A stretch of DNA of 64,000 bases from contig JAZGTN010000196.1 in NCBI GenBank assembly GCA_037783415.1, positions 434,001-498,000 on the forward strand, read 5' to 3'. The stretch is from Leptasterias polaris. Its lineage: Eukaryota; Echinodermata; Asteroidea; Forcipulatida; Asteriidae. The notes beneath the pieces were generated by a model that did no database searches, was not told where the DNA came from, and saw nothing but the letters and a program-made list of their open reading frames with translations. Position 1 is the first letter of the stretch; each line of letters begins with the position of its first letter. Below are positions 10,330-20,689 of the stretch, piece by piece. The position numbers and the translations under genes were made by a program.

Positions 10330-11786
10330 GTACAATATATTTCTGATACAAACTCATCCTACAAATTGATGCACTGCTTCAGAATAGATTGTTTGTTTGG
10401 GGAGGAGGGGGATCCTCATAACTATCTCAACAATCCCCAAGTAAGATAAGTAAAGGTTTGAGAAAACCTTGTCCTGACATGAAGTAGATTTTGCAGTCTC
10501 CTCATGATGAATAGAGCAGGCTAGTCACAGAATTTAGACCAACCTTATCTCACTCAGAGTACAGTGAAGGAGATAAGGAAAAGATGGTGGAGGCGAGTTG
10601 GGAGGGGGCGATACTAGTAGAGTGGACAACAGTCTGAATTTTGTATTTGGTCAAAAAACAAAGGAGAAAGATACTACCTAACTGCATGGAAGAAATTAAT
10701 GTAAGACTCACCCGTTGTGAAGAAATTTGATTTCACTCAGAGAGGCAGCTCAATATTTCTTTCATGATGTAACATCAGTGAAGGGTAACAGCTTCTTTTT
10801 TGTATTGGGTCAAAAACAAAAGACAAAGATATTACCTCAGTGCATGGAACAAACTAATGCATGACTTCCCCAAAAACTACACTTAGAGAGGCAGCTCAAT
10901 ATCTCCTTCATGATGTAACATCAGTAGAGGGCAAACAGTCAAACAACTTGTAAAACAGGACGTCTGCAAAATATGAAACATGAAAAGCTATTAACAATTG
11001 ATAACATAAGCATGACATGTATTGTAAACTGTCTGTTTCCACTAAGTTGTTGTAAAACCCCCTCAAACCCAACGACCTGTGACCCAACAAGGCCCTCTCG
11101 ACCCCTCAACTTATTTTCCATTAATAAAACCATGTCCCATGTCTGGGTCTTGTTTTACAGCTTGAGTTTGAATACAGTTTTGATTTAGAATGCAGTATGA
11201 GACCCAACTGTTATGCAGAACTGCATCCACTGTGATGGACTGCTGAACATGGAGGAATTGCCTCCTGACACAGTTTTTGCAGAAGGTTTTTTCATTACCG
11301 TCGCATAAAACAATATGTTCACCAATTGTTTTGATTAGGGAGGGGGGTGGGGGGGTTCATTTTTTCGGCCAGTCACGATGCAGCTGCCTTCAAGACAGAG
11401 AGTGATGTCCAAATTGGCAGCTGCAGCTCGGCCCCATCACTTTCATCCAAGACCACTGGGATGGGATGGACTGAGCAAACAAGTTCCATCAATTGTCATG
11501 TATGTACCAAACTAGGCAACAGGGGCTTTGAGCTAGCTGGCATTCAACTTGGGCGGTTAACACAGGCTCCCAATCTGATTTTTTTGCTCAGGCTGGTTAT
11601 GAGACATAAATGGCATGGCAAAACGGTTGGTGTGTAAGTGGAGGGGGTAGTGGGAGTTTAGAACAACCGTTTTCAATCAATATTTCAATCATGATGCAAC
11701 TTTGACATTTAAATTAGGATGCTTTGCAAGGTCAAGTGTTGCGCTTTTTGGTTGGCGTTAACACCAGGTTTTGTCCACTGTCTCTA
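10330..11786 (+). repeat. Family X, copy 4 (with internal duplication)
   Basis: Contains the segment from the GTATTTGGTCAAAA landmark through the exon-like module twice (about 10640-10800 and 10800-10970). One of these resembles the GTGAGT-type module of copy 1. The copy ends at CACTGTCTCTA, where a fold-back element is inserted. Confidence 0.75.
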
Positions 11787-11929
11787 TGCGCCGTATTTTT
11801 GACCGCGTGAGGGCGCTCTCAAAAATATTTCTATCACTTGGGGGTAATAAGCGATTATCGTCTGCTCAGCTCTAGCTCTGTGTACAGTTTTAACATCGGC
11901 GTTCTGTCATCACTTGCGCGGTATAGTTT

Positions 11930-12019
11930 TTAGTTGCTTCGGAGGTGGGTTATAACAGCTCCTTTAAAGGTCCTATTGTTCGTGATGGATATGATGTCTG
12001 GTGGCAATGTGTTCCAGTC
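11930..12019 (-). pseudogene. Non-LTR retrotransposon reverse transcriptase, C-terminal fragment (left arm)
   Basis: The minus-strand frame ends DWNTLPPDIISITNNRTF...LRSN and stop. The WNxLPxxI motif followed by a short FK-type tail is characteristic of the extreme C-terminus of LINE ORF2 proteins, which carry endonuclease and reverse transcriptase domains for target-primed insertion. Only the last ~30 residues remain. Upstream the frame is disrupted compared with the right-arm copy. Confidence 0.6.
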
Positions 12020-12320
12020 TATTTGAAGCAGGTCTTTACTCTTTGTTTGCGGAGAACAGTTGGTAATGTAGGCCTTGCAGTTGCTGTGAATGTTAGCTTG
12101 CAGAAGAGGAGCATCAACTTCTGGCAATAAAACAGAGCTTGTAAAAAGGTAAACGTGACAGTTCACGTTCACTGACTGTCTCCATGTAACCTATCTTGGA
12201 TGATCCTAAACTACATCGTGTGTGTGTGTGGGGGGGGGGGGGTTCTGCCATTTGTCCTTGTCTTGTAAAACTACAAATTGATACAGAAATCGCTCTAATA
12301 AATACGCAAGACTCTCCATC

Positions 12321-12566
12321 ATGGTTAAGCTGCTGTCCCGATCCCGGCAGGAAGGTTTTTTAATTTACAACCAGTCAAACGCCAATCCAGACACAATCAC
12401 ATTCACAGCAAGGCCTACCAAAAATGTTCTCCGCAAACAAAAAATACTGCTTCAAATACTTCCCCAGACAGTTAAAGACTGGAACACGTTACCACCAGAC
12501 ATCATATCCATCACGAACAATAAGACATTTAAAGGAGCCGTTATAACTCACCTTAGAAGCAACTAA
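12321..12566 (+). pseudogene. Non-LTR retrotransposon reverse transcriptase, C-terminal fragment (right arm)
   Basis: An 81-codon frame that ends ILPQTVKDWNTLPPDIISI... and stop. The pattern of basic residues, then LPxTVKxWNxLP, is the usual end of LINE ORF2. No catalytic reverse transcriptase motif (YADD) is present because that part of the protein is missing, so the fragment is inactive. It may belong to a CR1/L2/Jockey-like or RTE-like family; this stretch is too short to decide. Confidence 0.65.
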
Positions 12567-12708
12567 AAACTATACCGCGCACAGAAGTGACACAACGCCG
12601 ATGTTAACTGTACACAGCTGCTGAGCAGACGATAATCGCTTTACCCCCGGAAGTGATAGAAATATTTTTGAGAGCGCCCTCACGCGGTCAAAAATACGAA
12701 GCATTAAA

Positions 12709-14125
12709 GTACAATATATTTCTGATACAAACTTATCCTACAAGTTGATGCGCTGCTGCAGAATAGATTGGTTGTTTGAGGAGGAGAAAGTCCTGATAAC
12801 CATCTTAACAATCCCTGAGTGAGATAAGTAAAGGTTTGAGAAAACCTTGTCCTGCCTGCTATGGAGTAGATTTTGCAGTCTCCTGATGATGAATAGAGCA
12901 GGCTAGTCACAGAATTCAGACCAACCTTATCTTACTCAGAGTACAGTGAAGGAGATTAGGAAATGATGGTTGAGGCGAGTTTGGAGAGGGCAATACTACA
13001 TGTAGTAGATTGGACAACAGTCTGATTGTTGTATTGGGTCCAAAAAATAAAGGAGAAAGATACTAACTCAGTGCATGGAACAAACTAATGCAAAACTTAC
13101 CCGTTGTGTTAATAATGAAGGGCAACATTCTAAAAACTTGTAAAACATGATGTCTGCAAAAAATGAACGAAGAAAAGCTGTTAACAATTAATAACAGATG
13201 CATGACATGTCTTGTAAACTGGCTGTTTCAACTGGGTTGTTCGAAAAACCCCTCAACCCCCACGACCCACGACTCAAGGCCCTCTTGACCCCTCAAGTCA
13301 TTCCCCAATAATCAACCTTGTCCCAAATCCTAGCCTTGTTTTACAGCCCGAGTTTGAATACAGTCCTGATTTAGAATGCAGCATGAGACACAACTGTCAT
13401 GCAGAACTGCATCCACTGACACAGTTTTTGTAGCATTTTTTTTTCATTTTACCATCGCATAAAACAAGACTTTAACCAATCATTTCGATGGGGGAGGGGG
13501 GGGGGTTCATTTTTTTGGCCAGTCTCGATGCTTAGCCTCGTCGTTCATATACAAGACCACTGGGTTGGGGCGGACGGACCAAACAAGCATGACAAGCCAC
13601 TCATTAAAAGCTTCATGTCATAGCCCTAGCTGCCAATTTTGACATATTAAACAAGAAAGACCGTAGTATAGCGGTATAGGAAGAATGGCGCCCGGGGAGC
13701 TAGCACAAATCAAATGTTATTTTCTGATAGCTATAGAGTTCCCTACTCGATAATGTACAATTTGGGTTCTTGCAGAATTCTTTATTTCCTGACATCATTA
13801 CAGAGAAGGCTCCATCAATAGTCATATATGTACACAACTAAGCAACAGGGGCTATGAGCTAGCTATAATCCAACTCGGGCAGTTAACACAGGCTCCCAAT
13901 TGAGAACAAATCTGATTTTGGCTCAGGCTGGCTATGAGACATAGAAGGCATGGTAAAACGGTTGGTGTCAAGTGGAAGGGGGTCGTTGGAGTTTACAGTG
14001 AAGGTGATTAGAACAACCGTTTCCAATCATCATTTCTATCATGATGCAACTTTGACATGCATTGCAAGGTCAAGTGTTGTGCTTTTTGGTTGGAGTTAAC
14101 ACGATGTATTGTCCACTGTCTCTAA
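12709..14125 (+). repeat. Family X, copy 5
   Basis: From GTACAATATATTTCTGATAC to CACTGTCTCTAA. Most of the exon-like module is deleted (the donor side at about 13095 and the acceptor side at about 13150 are almost fused), and a large part of the GGCCAGTC-CAGCCCC segment is lost near 13540. Confidence 0.75.
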
Positions 14126-14544
14126 GTACAATTTATTTCTGCTATAAAGTGATCAATGCTGCAGAATAGATTGGTTGTTTGAAGAGGAGGGGGGGGGGGT
14201 CCTCATAACTATCTCAACAATTCCAGAGTGAGATAAGTTAAGGTTTGAGAGAACCTTGTCCTGCCATGGAGTAGATTTGTCAGTCTCCTGATGATGAACA
14301 GAGCAGGCTAGTCCACAGCATTGAGACCAACCTTATCTTACTCAGAGTACAGTGAAGGTGATTAGGAAATGGTGGTGGAGGCGAGTTGGGAGAGGGCAAT
14401 ACTAGTAGATTGGACAACAGTCTGATTTTTGTATAGAAACAAAAAACAAAGGAGAAAGATACTACCTCAGTGCATGGAACAAACTGATGCAAGAATTACC
14501 CAGTGTGAAGAATAATGTCTAATAAACTGGCTGTTTTCACCAAC
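14126..14544 (+). repeat. Family X, copy 6, 5' part
   Basis: The copy starts with GTACAATTTATTTCTG and breaks off in the AAACTGGCTGTTTTCAC landmark, where an array of ~98-bp monomers begins. The same copy resumes at 15513 with AACGGTTGGTGTGTAAGTG. Confidence 0.7.
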
Positions 14545-15512
14545 GACCCAATGTACTTTCAACCCCTTTGGAATAATTAACAGACGACACAACATTGGCT
14601 TTAATATTTTGAGAGTTGAACTTTCACCGGGTTTGCTAGTTTTTAGGGTTGACCGATCATGCTTTGGAACAATTAGGAGACGGCACAAAATTTGCTTTTG
14701 AACAATTTGAGGGTTGAACATTCAACAGGTTTGCAAAATTTTAGGGACGACCCATGTTGGCTCTTTATTTATCTGAGAGTTAAACCGTCACTGGGTTAGC
14801 AAGTCGTTAGGGATGACCCATCATGCTTTGGAACAATAAAAAGACGGCACGACATTGGCTTCTTATTACATTGAGAAATGAACATTCACTAGGTTTGTAA
14901 GTTTTTAGGGACGACCCATCACGATTTGAATTATTTAAGAGACGGCGCAAATTGCTCTTTAATTATTTGAGAGTTACACCGTCACTGCGCTTGCAAGTCG
15001 TCAGGAATGACCCATCATGCTTTGGAACAATTACAAGACGGCACAAAATTTGTTTCTTATTACATTTAAAATTGAACATTCACAAGGTTTGTAATTATTT
15101 AGGGATAACCCAATATGCTTTTGAATAATTACGAGACGGCACAAAATTGGCTCGTTAATAATTTATTAGTTGAACCATCACTAGATTTGCAAGTATTTAG
15201 GACTGACCCATCATGCTTTGGAACAATTTGGAGACGGCACAAAATTTGCTTTTGAATAATTTGAGAGTTGAACATTCAATAGGTTTGCAAATTTTTAGGA
15301 ACAACCCATCATGATTTGAATTATTTAAGAAACGGCGCACGTTGGCTCTAGGTTTGCAAATAAAGGGGAGACCAATCATGCTCCGGAATAATTAAGAGAA
15401 GGCACAACATTGCCTCGTTAATAATCTGAGAGTTGAACAGTCACAAGGTTTGAAAGTTTTTATTGATGACCCATCATGCTTTGGAATATTTAACAGACGA
15501 CACAACATTGGC
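14545..15512 (+). repeat. Array of diverged ~98-bp monomers inside X copy 6
   Basis: About ten degenerate copies of a ~98-bp unit. Landmarks in order: TTGAGAGTTGAACCGTCACT, GGGTTTGCAAGTTTTTAGGG, ATGACCCATCATGCTTTGG, AACAATTAAGAGACGGCACA, ACATTGGCTCGTTAATAAT. Copies differ by many substitutions and small indels. The same unit, more diverged or rearranged, builds 20395-21290 and the large array from 24.9 kb to the end. Open frames here are accidental. Confidence 0.8.
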
Positions 15513-15686
15513 TAAACGGTTGGTGTGTAAGTGAAGGGGGTCGTGGGAGTTTAGAACAACAGTTTTCAATCAATATTTCAATCATGATGCAACTTTGACA
15601 TTAAAATTAGGATGCTTTGCAAGGTCAAGTGTTGTGCTTTTTGGTTGGCGTTAACACTGTTTATTGTCCACTGTCTCTACTTTTGA
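15513..15686 (+). repeat. Family X, copy 6, 3' part
   Basis: Resumes at the ACGGTTGGTGTGTAAGTG landmark and ends in TTGTCCACTGTCTCTA, where copy B of the 1.3-kb element begins. Confidence 0.7.
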
Positions 15687-17001
15687 TTTACAAGTTTCAA
15701 CTGCAGCCCCAGAATACATGTATGAATAGACTGGAACAATTATTTTTGTATTCCTTTTTTTTGATGTAAAAAGTTGCATTCAGGATAAGGAATATTATGA
15801 TTGGTTTTGTCCTACATTTGTTCAGCACTCTGATTTCACCCATAATCATTGGCGTGACAACTATCAGGCATAGGTCCCTATTGCAGTCACAAGAAAATAG
15901 GGTAGGGGGGAATGTATTTGTCTTCACTTTTTTTAAAAGGGGCATGGAGTTTTGGTTTTGCAATATCAAAGCTAATTACTTCATTCAAATCTCAATAAGT
16001 CTGATCAGTACTGTGTGATCAGTGCTTTACAGCCCCCATTGGAATCTATACAGACACTTACACCAATGTTCCGCGTAGTACGTATTAAAATATAAACATT
16101 GGATGTAATAAAGCAGAAATATAGTCATGAGGTAAAAAGTGATTAAATTCTGCTATTCTGTTAGAATAAAATGCATACTATAGTTATTTATAGACCTCAC
16201 AATAGATCCTTGTCATTTGATTGTTCTCATAGAATTGATAATTTATTTCAACAGCAAATGACACAGAACAATTAATAATTTATTCCAACGACAATGTACA
16301 TGCATTAAAACCGCAAATAAAAACTGAGGTAGTGCTGTTTAAGATAGTTTGGCTTTTACGCGTACAGCGTGAAAGCGTATGCGACTGCTAATATTGCATA
16401 AGAAACCTGGTAGCGCACAGTTTATACAGAGAGAAGTCAATGTTAAATCTGTTATCACACGCAAAGCACAGCGGTGAATTCTCCAATACAGGACTCATCT
16501 ATTAAGTTTTGGACTGCAGATCAGTTTACATTGCAAAATACAGTACGACACATGACTGTCGTTCCGCCAATCAAATGAAAAGATCTATGAGTGCGGTATA
16601 TGAAAGTGCATACTAATTATTTGTACATGTAGTTGATTTCAAATAGTCTAAACCAACAGATAATGGATAAAGACCCTTCAGACTCGATAAAACAATTTCC
16701 AACATGTTCCAGCCATAAATCATCCTTAAGCATTCTGGAAGACAAGAGTGATTTCAGCTAGCAGATTTGCACATAACTTACATTCTATAAAGATGGTCAT
16801 AGTGGAAAAATTTCCTTGAAACTCTTTTGCTAACAGTGCCATACTGTTTCGATCTCGCAAGACCAAAACTCAATGCTACTTGTTCTAAAACAGTGAAGAC
16901 AAATACATTTCCCCCCACTATTTTCTTGTGTCTCCAACATGGCGGTATGCCTAATCCAATGTTTATAATTGTCGAGCAAATGATTGAGGATGAAATAAGA
17001 G
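15687..17001 (+). mobile_element. 1.3-kb element, copy B
   Basis: Close copy of 5687-6984, with small indels (a ~28-bp extra AATTAATAATTTATTCCAAC stretch near 16270 and a short deletion near 16135). The internal inverted arms are at roughly 15830-15965 and 16862-17001. It is embedded in family X, which continues on both sides, so its ends are defined here by the interruption of X as well as by the match to copy A. Confidence 0.65.
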
Positions 17002-17112
17002 GGGGGTCATGGAAGTTTAAAAACAACCGTTTCCAATCAATATTTCCAGCATGATGCAACTTTTACATGTAATGGTTTGCATTAAGACTGTGTTATTGTA
17101 CACTGTCTTTTA
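17002..17112 (+). repeat. Family X, 3' tail fragment
   Basis: Repeats the last part of the X unit (GGGGGGTCATGGAAGTTT, CCGTTTCCAATCAATATTTC, TGTACACTGTCTTTTA) that already occurs at 15530-15680. The 1.3-kb element is therefore flanked by two X tails, which suggests either insertion with a duplication or recombination between X copies. Confidence 0.65.
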
Positions 17113-18567
17113 GTACAATATATTTCTGATTCAAACTCATCTGCAGTTGTTTGAGGTGGAGGGGGGGTGGGTCCTCATAACTATCTTAACAATCTCTGAG
17201 TGAGCTATAAGAAAAAGTATGAGAGAACCTAGTCCTGACATGGAGTAGACTTGTCAGTTTCCTGATGATGACCAGAGCAGGCTAGACACAGCAATGAGAC
17301 CAACCTTATCTCACTCAAAGTATAGTAAAGGTGATTAGGAAATGATGGTTGAGGCGAGTTGGGAGGGGGCGATACTAGTAGAGTGGACAACAGTCTGATT
17401 TTGGTATTGGGTCAAAATCAAAGGAGAAAGACACTACTTTAGTGCATGGAACAAACTAATGCAAGACTTACCCGTTGTGAAGAACAATGACTACACTCAG
17501 AGAGGCAGCAGCTCAATATCTCCTTCTTGATGTAACGTCAGTGAAGGGCAACAGTCAAACAACTTGTAAAACAGGACGTCTGCAAAATATGAAACATGAA
17601 AAGCTATTAACAATTGATAACATAAGCATGACATGTCTTGTAAACTGTCTGTTTCCACTAAGTTGTTCTAAAACCCCCTCAAACCCCACGACCATGACCC
17701 AAGGCCCTCTCGACCTCCAACTTATTTTCCAACAATCGAACCATGTCAACATCTGAGCCTTGTTTTACAGCCTGAGTTTGAATACAGTCCTGATTTAGAA
17801 TGCAGTATGAGGCCCAACTGTCATCCAGAACTGCATCCACTGTGATGGACTGCTGAACATGGAGGAATTGCCTCCTGACACAGTTCATGTAGCATGTTTT
17901 TTCATTACCATCGCATAAAACAAGACATTAACGAATCATTTCGATTGGGGAGGGGGGTGGGTTTATATTTTTGGCCAGTCACGATGCAGCTGTCTTTCAA
18001 GACAGAGAGTGACGTCCGAATTGGCAGCTGCAGCTCATCAGCTCCATTGTTCTCATTCAAGACCACTTGGATGGGGCAGACTGAGCAACAAACATTACAG
18101 GCTACTTATTAACAGCCAAATGTTGTAGTCGCAGCAGCCGATTTGGACATATTAAACAAGAAAGACCATAGTATAGTGATAGAGGAAGAATCGGCCCCTG
18201 GAGCTAGCATAAACTTGGTGGTACAATTTAGGTTCTTGCAGAATTCTGTATTTCAGGGGGAAGCTCCATCAATTGTCATGTATGTACCAAACTAGGCAAC
18301 AGGGGCTGGGAGCTAGCTGTCATCCAACTTGGGCGGTTAACACAGGCTCCCAATCTGATTTTTGGCTCAGGCTGGATATGAGACATACATGGCATGGCAA
18401 AACGGTTGATGTGCAAGTGGAGGGGGTCGTTGGAGTTTTAGAACAACCGTTTCCAATCAATATTTCCATCATGGGGCACATTTGACATGAAAATTTGGAT
18501 GCTTTGCGAGTTCAAGTGTTGTTCTTTTTGGTTGGCATTAACACCGTGTATTGTCCACTGTCTCTAG
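17113..18567 (+). repeat. Family X, copy 7 (near full length)
   Basis: Runs from GTACAATATATTTCTGATTC to CCACTGTCTCTAG with all landmarks, including the exon-like module at 17472-17579 and the G-rich segment near 17946. Confidence 0.8.
17472..17579 (-). other. Exon-like module in family X copy 7
   Basis: A 108-bp minus-strand segment with acceptor CATATTTTGCAG and donor CGG|GTAAGT, matching copy 2 closely. Splice signals and one reading frame are kept, but that frame ends within the module as in copy 2. Confidence 0.3.
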
Positions 18568-18872
18568 GTACAACATAATTCTGATGCAAACTCATCCTAC
18601 AAACTGATGCACTGCTGCAGAATAGATTAGTTGTTCGAGGAGGGGGAGGGGAGGGGGGTCCTCATAACTATCTTATCAATCCCTCAGTGAGATAAGTTAA
18701 GGTTTGAGAAAACCTTGTCCTGACATGGAGTAGTTTTTTCAGTCTCCTGATGATGACCAGAGCAGGCTAGTCCACAGCATTGAGACCGACCTTATTTTAC
18801 TAAGAGTACAGTGAAAAAGATTAGGAAATGATGGTGGAGGTGAGTTTGGAGAGGGCGATACTAGTAGAGTGG
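18568..18872 (+). repeat. Family X, copy 8 (5' fragment)
   Basis: Starts GTACAACATAATTCTGATGC and stops after GATACTAGTAGAGTGG. The next base begins unrelated low-copy sequence, so this is the right edge of the X block. Confidence 0.75.
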
Positions 18873-19289
18873 GACACATTAACCTACCAACAGCAAGATC
18901 AAACAAAGTAGAAAAATAAAAAGATAGAGTAGCAACGCTTACTATCTGTAGATAAGACCTATTTTCCCACTCCGGAGAATATTTTTGATATTTCCTTCAT
19001 GCCTTCAGCAAATCAGACTTTGGGGCAGCTGTTTTTTCCAACAATGAGACAAAAAGGAGGCTAAAAAGTAAGACGTTGGTCGAATCTAATTTTAAGTCAA
19101 AGTGATTAAATTATGTTACTGTCATTGGATACTTTTCAGACAAACCACACATTCTGGCTGGGCAATGTGCAAAAAATGATACCATGATAAATGATCTATA
19201 CACGTGCCACATTAAAAATCTATATGGGCCCAATGTTCTTTGCAATGCTTACCACATAATTCTCAGCTTAATGTGCCCTGTAAAGCACA
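18873..19289. other. Low-copy DNA containing the partner of the 5117-5290 repeat
   Basis: About 19050-19180 resembles 5117-5290 in direct orientation. The rest has no recognisable feature. Confidence 0.45.
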
Positions 19290-19465
19290 TGAATCTGTAA
19301 GCTGTAAAACTGAATTCCGTCGTAAGCAAACACATGAAGCAGAAACAAAATTCCATTATAAACAAAACAAGAATTTCACGGTAAACAAAAACAGAAGTAT
19401 GCTGTTACCAGAAACAGAATACCAGGTAAGCAGAAACAGAATACCAGGTAAGCAGAAACAGAATC
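19290..19465 (+). repeat. Degenerate 22-bp minisatellite
   Basis: Two perfect copies and one partial copy of CAGAAACAGAATACCAGGTA+AG lie at 19409-19430, 19431-19452 and 19453 onward. Before them are looser versions (GTAAGCAAACAC, GTAAACAAAAACAG). The 120-codon frame at 19240-19602 that runs through this is low-complexity and reads into a palindromic element, so I do not accept it as a gene. Confidence 0.7.
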
Positions 19466-19552
19466 TGAAAATTGGACCTTGGTTCTATTTCTTGGCCCTG
19501 TCTTGTCAAGTTGTCTTACAAGGCCTACCTTGTATACCTAAAGCACATAAAT

Positions 19553-19744
19553 CTATAGACCCATTGCATATGACGTCATCATCAACACGCGCTTCATTTT
19601 GAGGGTCAAAACGTGCACAAAAGAATGGTACACGTGTTTACAAGCGCATTGTGCGTAAACACGTGTACCATCCTTTTGTGCACGTTTTGACCCCCAAAAT
19701 TACGCGCATGGATGCGCGCTGCGCGTTGTGCAATGGGTCTATAG
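19553..19744. mobile_element. 192-bp palindromic element (MITE-like)
   Basis: Outer arms CTATAGACCCATTGCA (19553-19568) and TGCAATGGGTCTATAG (19729-19744) are perfect inverted repeats. Inner arms 19597-19641 and 19655-19699 pair over 45 bp with two mismatches around a 13-nt loop. The segments between arms are partly asymmetric and hold a TGACGTCA site at 19571-19578. It is too short to code for anything. A miniature inverted-repeat transposable element is the natural reading, although I cannot fix a target duplication. Confidence 0.8.
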
Positions 19745-20394
19745 GCTGTAAGCGCAGAATTCTGTGGTAAGCAAAGCCATAAATATGGGCCCTGAAAACT
19801 TGAAAACCAAAATGATTAGTTTTCAAGATGGCTGCATGCCAAATGTAATTGGCAATATATACTCTTGACTCACTTAGCTTGTCAAATAATATAAAGTCAC
19901 ACAAATTTGTGAATCTACTCTTAACTCTACAGGTCAACATTTCAAATTTTAAATCTGCAACAAATCCACTGGATGCTTAGTGGCCAATTTTTCAAAGACC
20001 ACTACCAAATGTATGAGCCAAAACTATGTACATGTACTTTTAGAGTAGAAGTTCCACACAATTACTCTCATACCTATACACGTTGAGATTTCTTTATAAA
20101 AATAGTGCAGTTTTTCTTGGATCGTCCTCATCATCGCAGACGAGACCACTTTAATGGGCTTATGAGCTTGTACAAATTATTGTTCAAGATGTAGTGATGC
20201 AAGATGGGAACGATTCAGCTGCTGATCAGCACAATGTGCACAATAGTATGGACACATGATGCTAATGCATAGAGGCTCCTTGGTTAATGTAAATGATAAA
20301 TTTTAACCAAAGTTGCGAGAAGAATGTTCCAATTGAGCCCTATTTTGTTTAGAACATTGCTAAGAATGACAATATTTATTTGCATAGATTTACA
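19745..20394. other. Low-copy DNA, no gene seen
   Basis: Only a small hairpin (CTTGAAAAC ... GTTTTCAAG, about 19799-19826) was noted. Open minus-strand frames here are extensions of the palindrome's shadow frame. Confidence 0.45.
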
Positions 20395-20516
20395 CAAATT
20401 AGGAGACAGCACAACATTGGCTCAGTAACAATTATAGATCAGAAAAATGATTGGGTTGGCCGCTTGGGAAGAATTGTTATTTGAAGAATCATCAGGTTAA
20501 AAAGTTCTGCAAATAC

Positions 20517-20647
20517 CTTCAATGAGGTCACCACAATCCGTGTTGGTGTTCCTTTGTCAATTTTCTCACGTTCCATGTTGGCATGCTCTCATTGTCATCC
20601 GTTGTGGCAGCAGTCAAACCTATCCAGGCATCAACCAGCATGGCAAA
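20517..20647 (-). other. Exon-like segment, founder version of the HOR exon
   Basis: On the minus strand an acceptor (TTAATTTGTGTAG) precedes a 131-bp segment that ends at a donor (GAAG|GTATTT). One frame reads MLVDAWIGLTAATTDDNESM and on to a TGA before the donor. The B-type HOR units have a similar segment reading MVFTWKGFAATTIDDGD, between equivalent splice sites. The shared V--W-G--AATT-DD pattern hints at past coding. No family is recognised. An inverted, decayed partner lies at 20690-20778. Confidence 0.3.
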
Positions 20648-20689
20648 CTACACAAATTAAAGCCAAAAAGATGGATTATTCAAAAGTCC

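Larger units (their letters stand above)
11787..12706. mobile_element. Fold-back element with LINE 3' ends in both arms
   Basis: The two ends are long inverted repeats of roughly 300 bp. They share CGTATTTTTGACCGCGTGAG, GGGCGCTCTCAAAAATATTT, GCGATTATCGTCTGCTCAGC and the coding end of a reverse transcriptase. Both coding ends point outwards (minus strand in the left arm, plus strand in the right). It sits exactly between the end of X copy 4 and the start of copy 5, splitting CTCTA|AGTAC. A target duplication of two or three bases (TA or TAA) is possible but not clear. The centre has a (TG)n tract followed by 13 G at 12230-12242. Confidence 0.7.

Noticed and set aside
12321..12566. Functional reverse transcriptase
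   Set aside because: Only the C-terminal ~80 residues are present, catalytic motifs are missing and the fragment lies in a fold-back arm.
19240..19602. 120-codon open frame
   Set aside because: It runs through a degenerate 22-bp minisatellite and ends inside a palindromic element. Its composition is low-complexity and no family is recognised.
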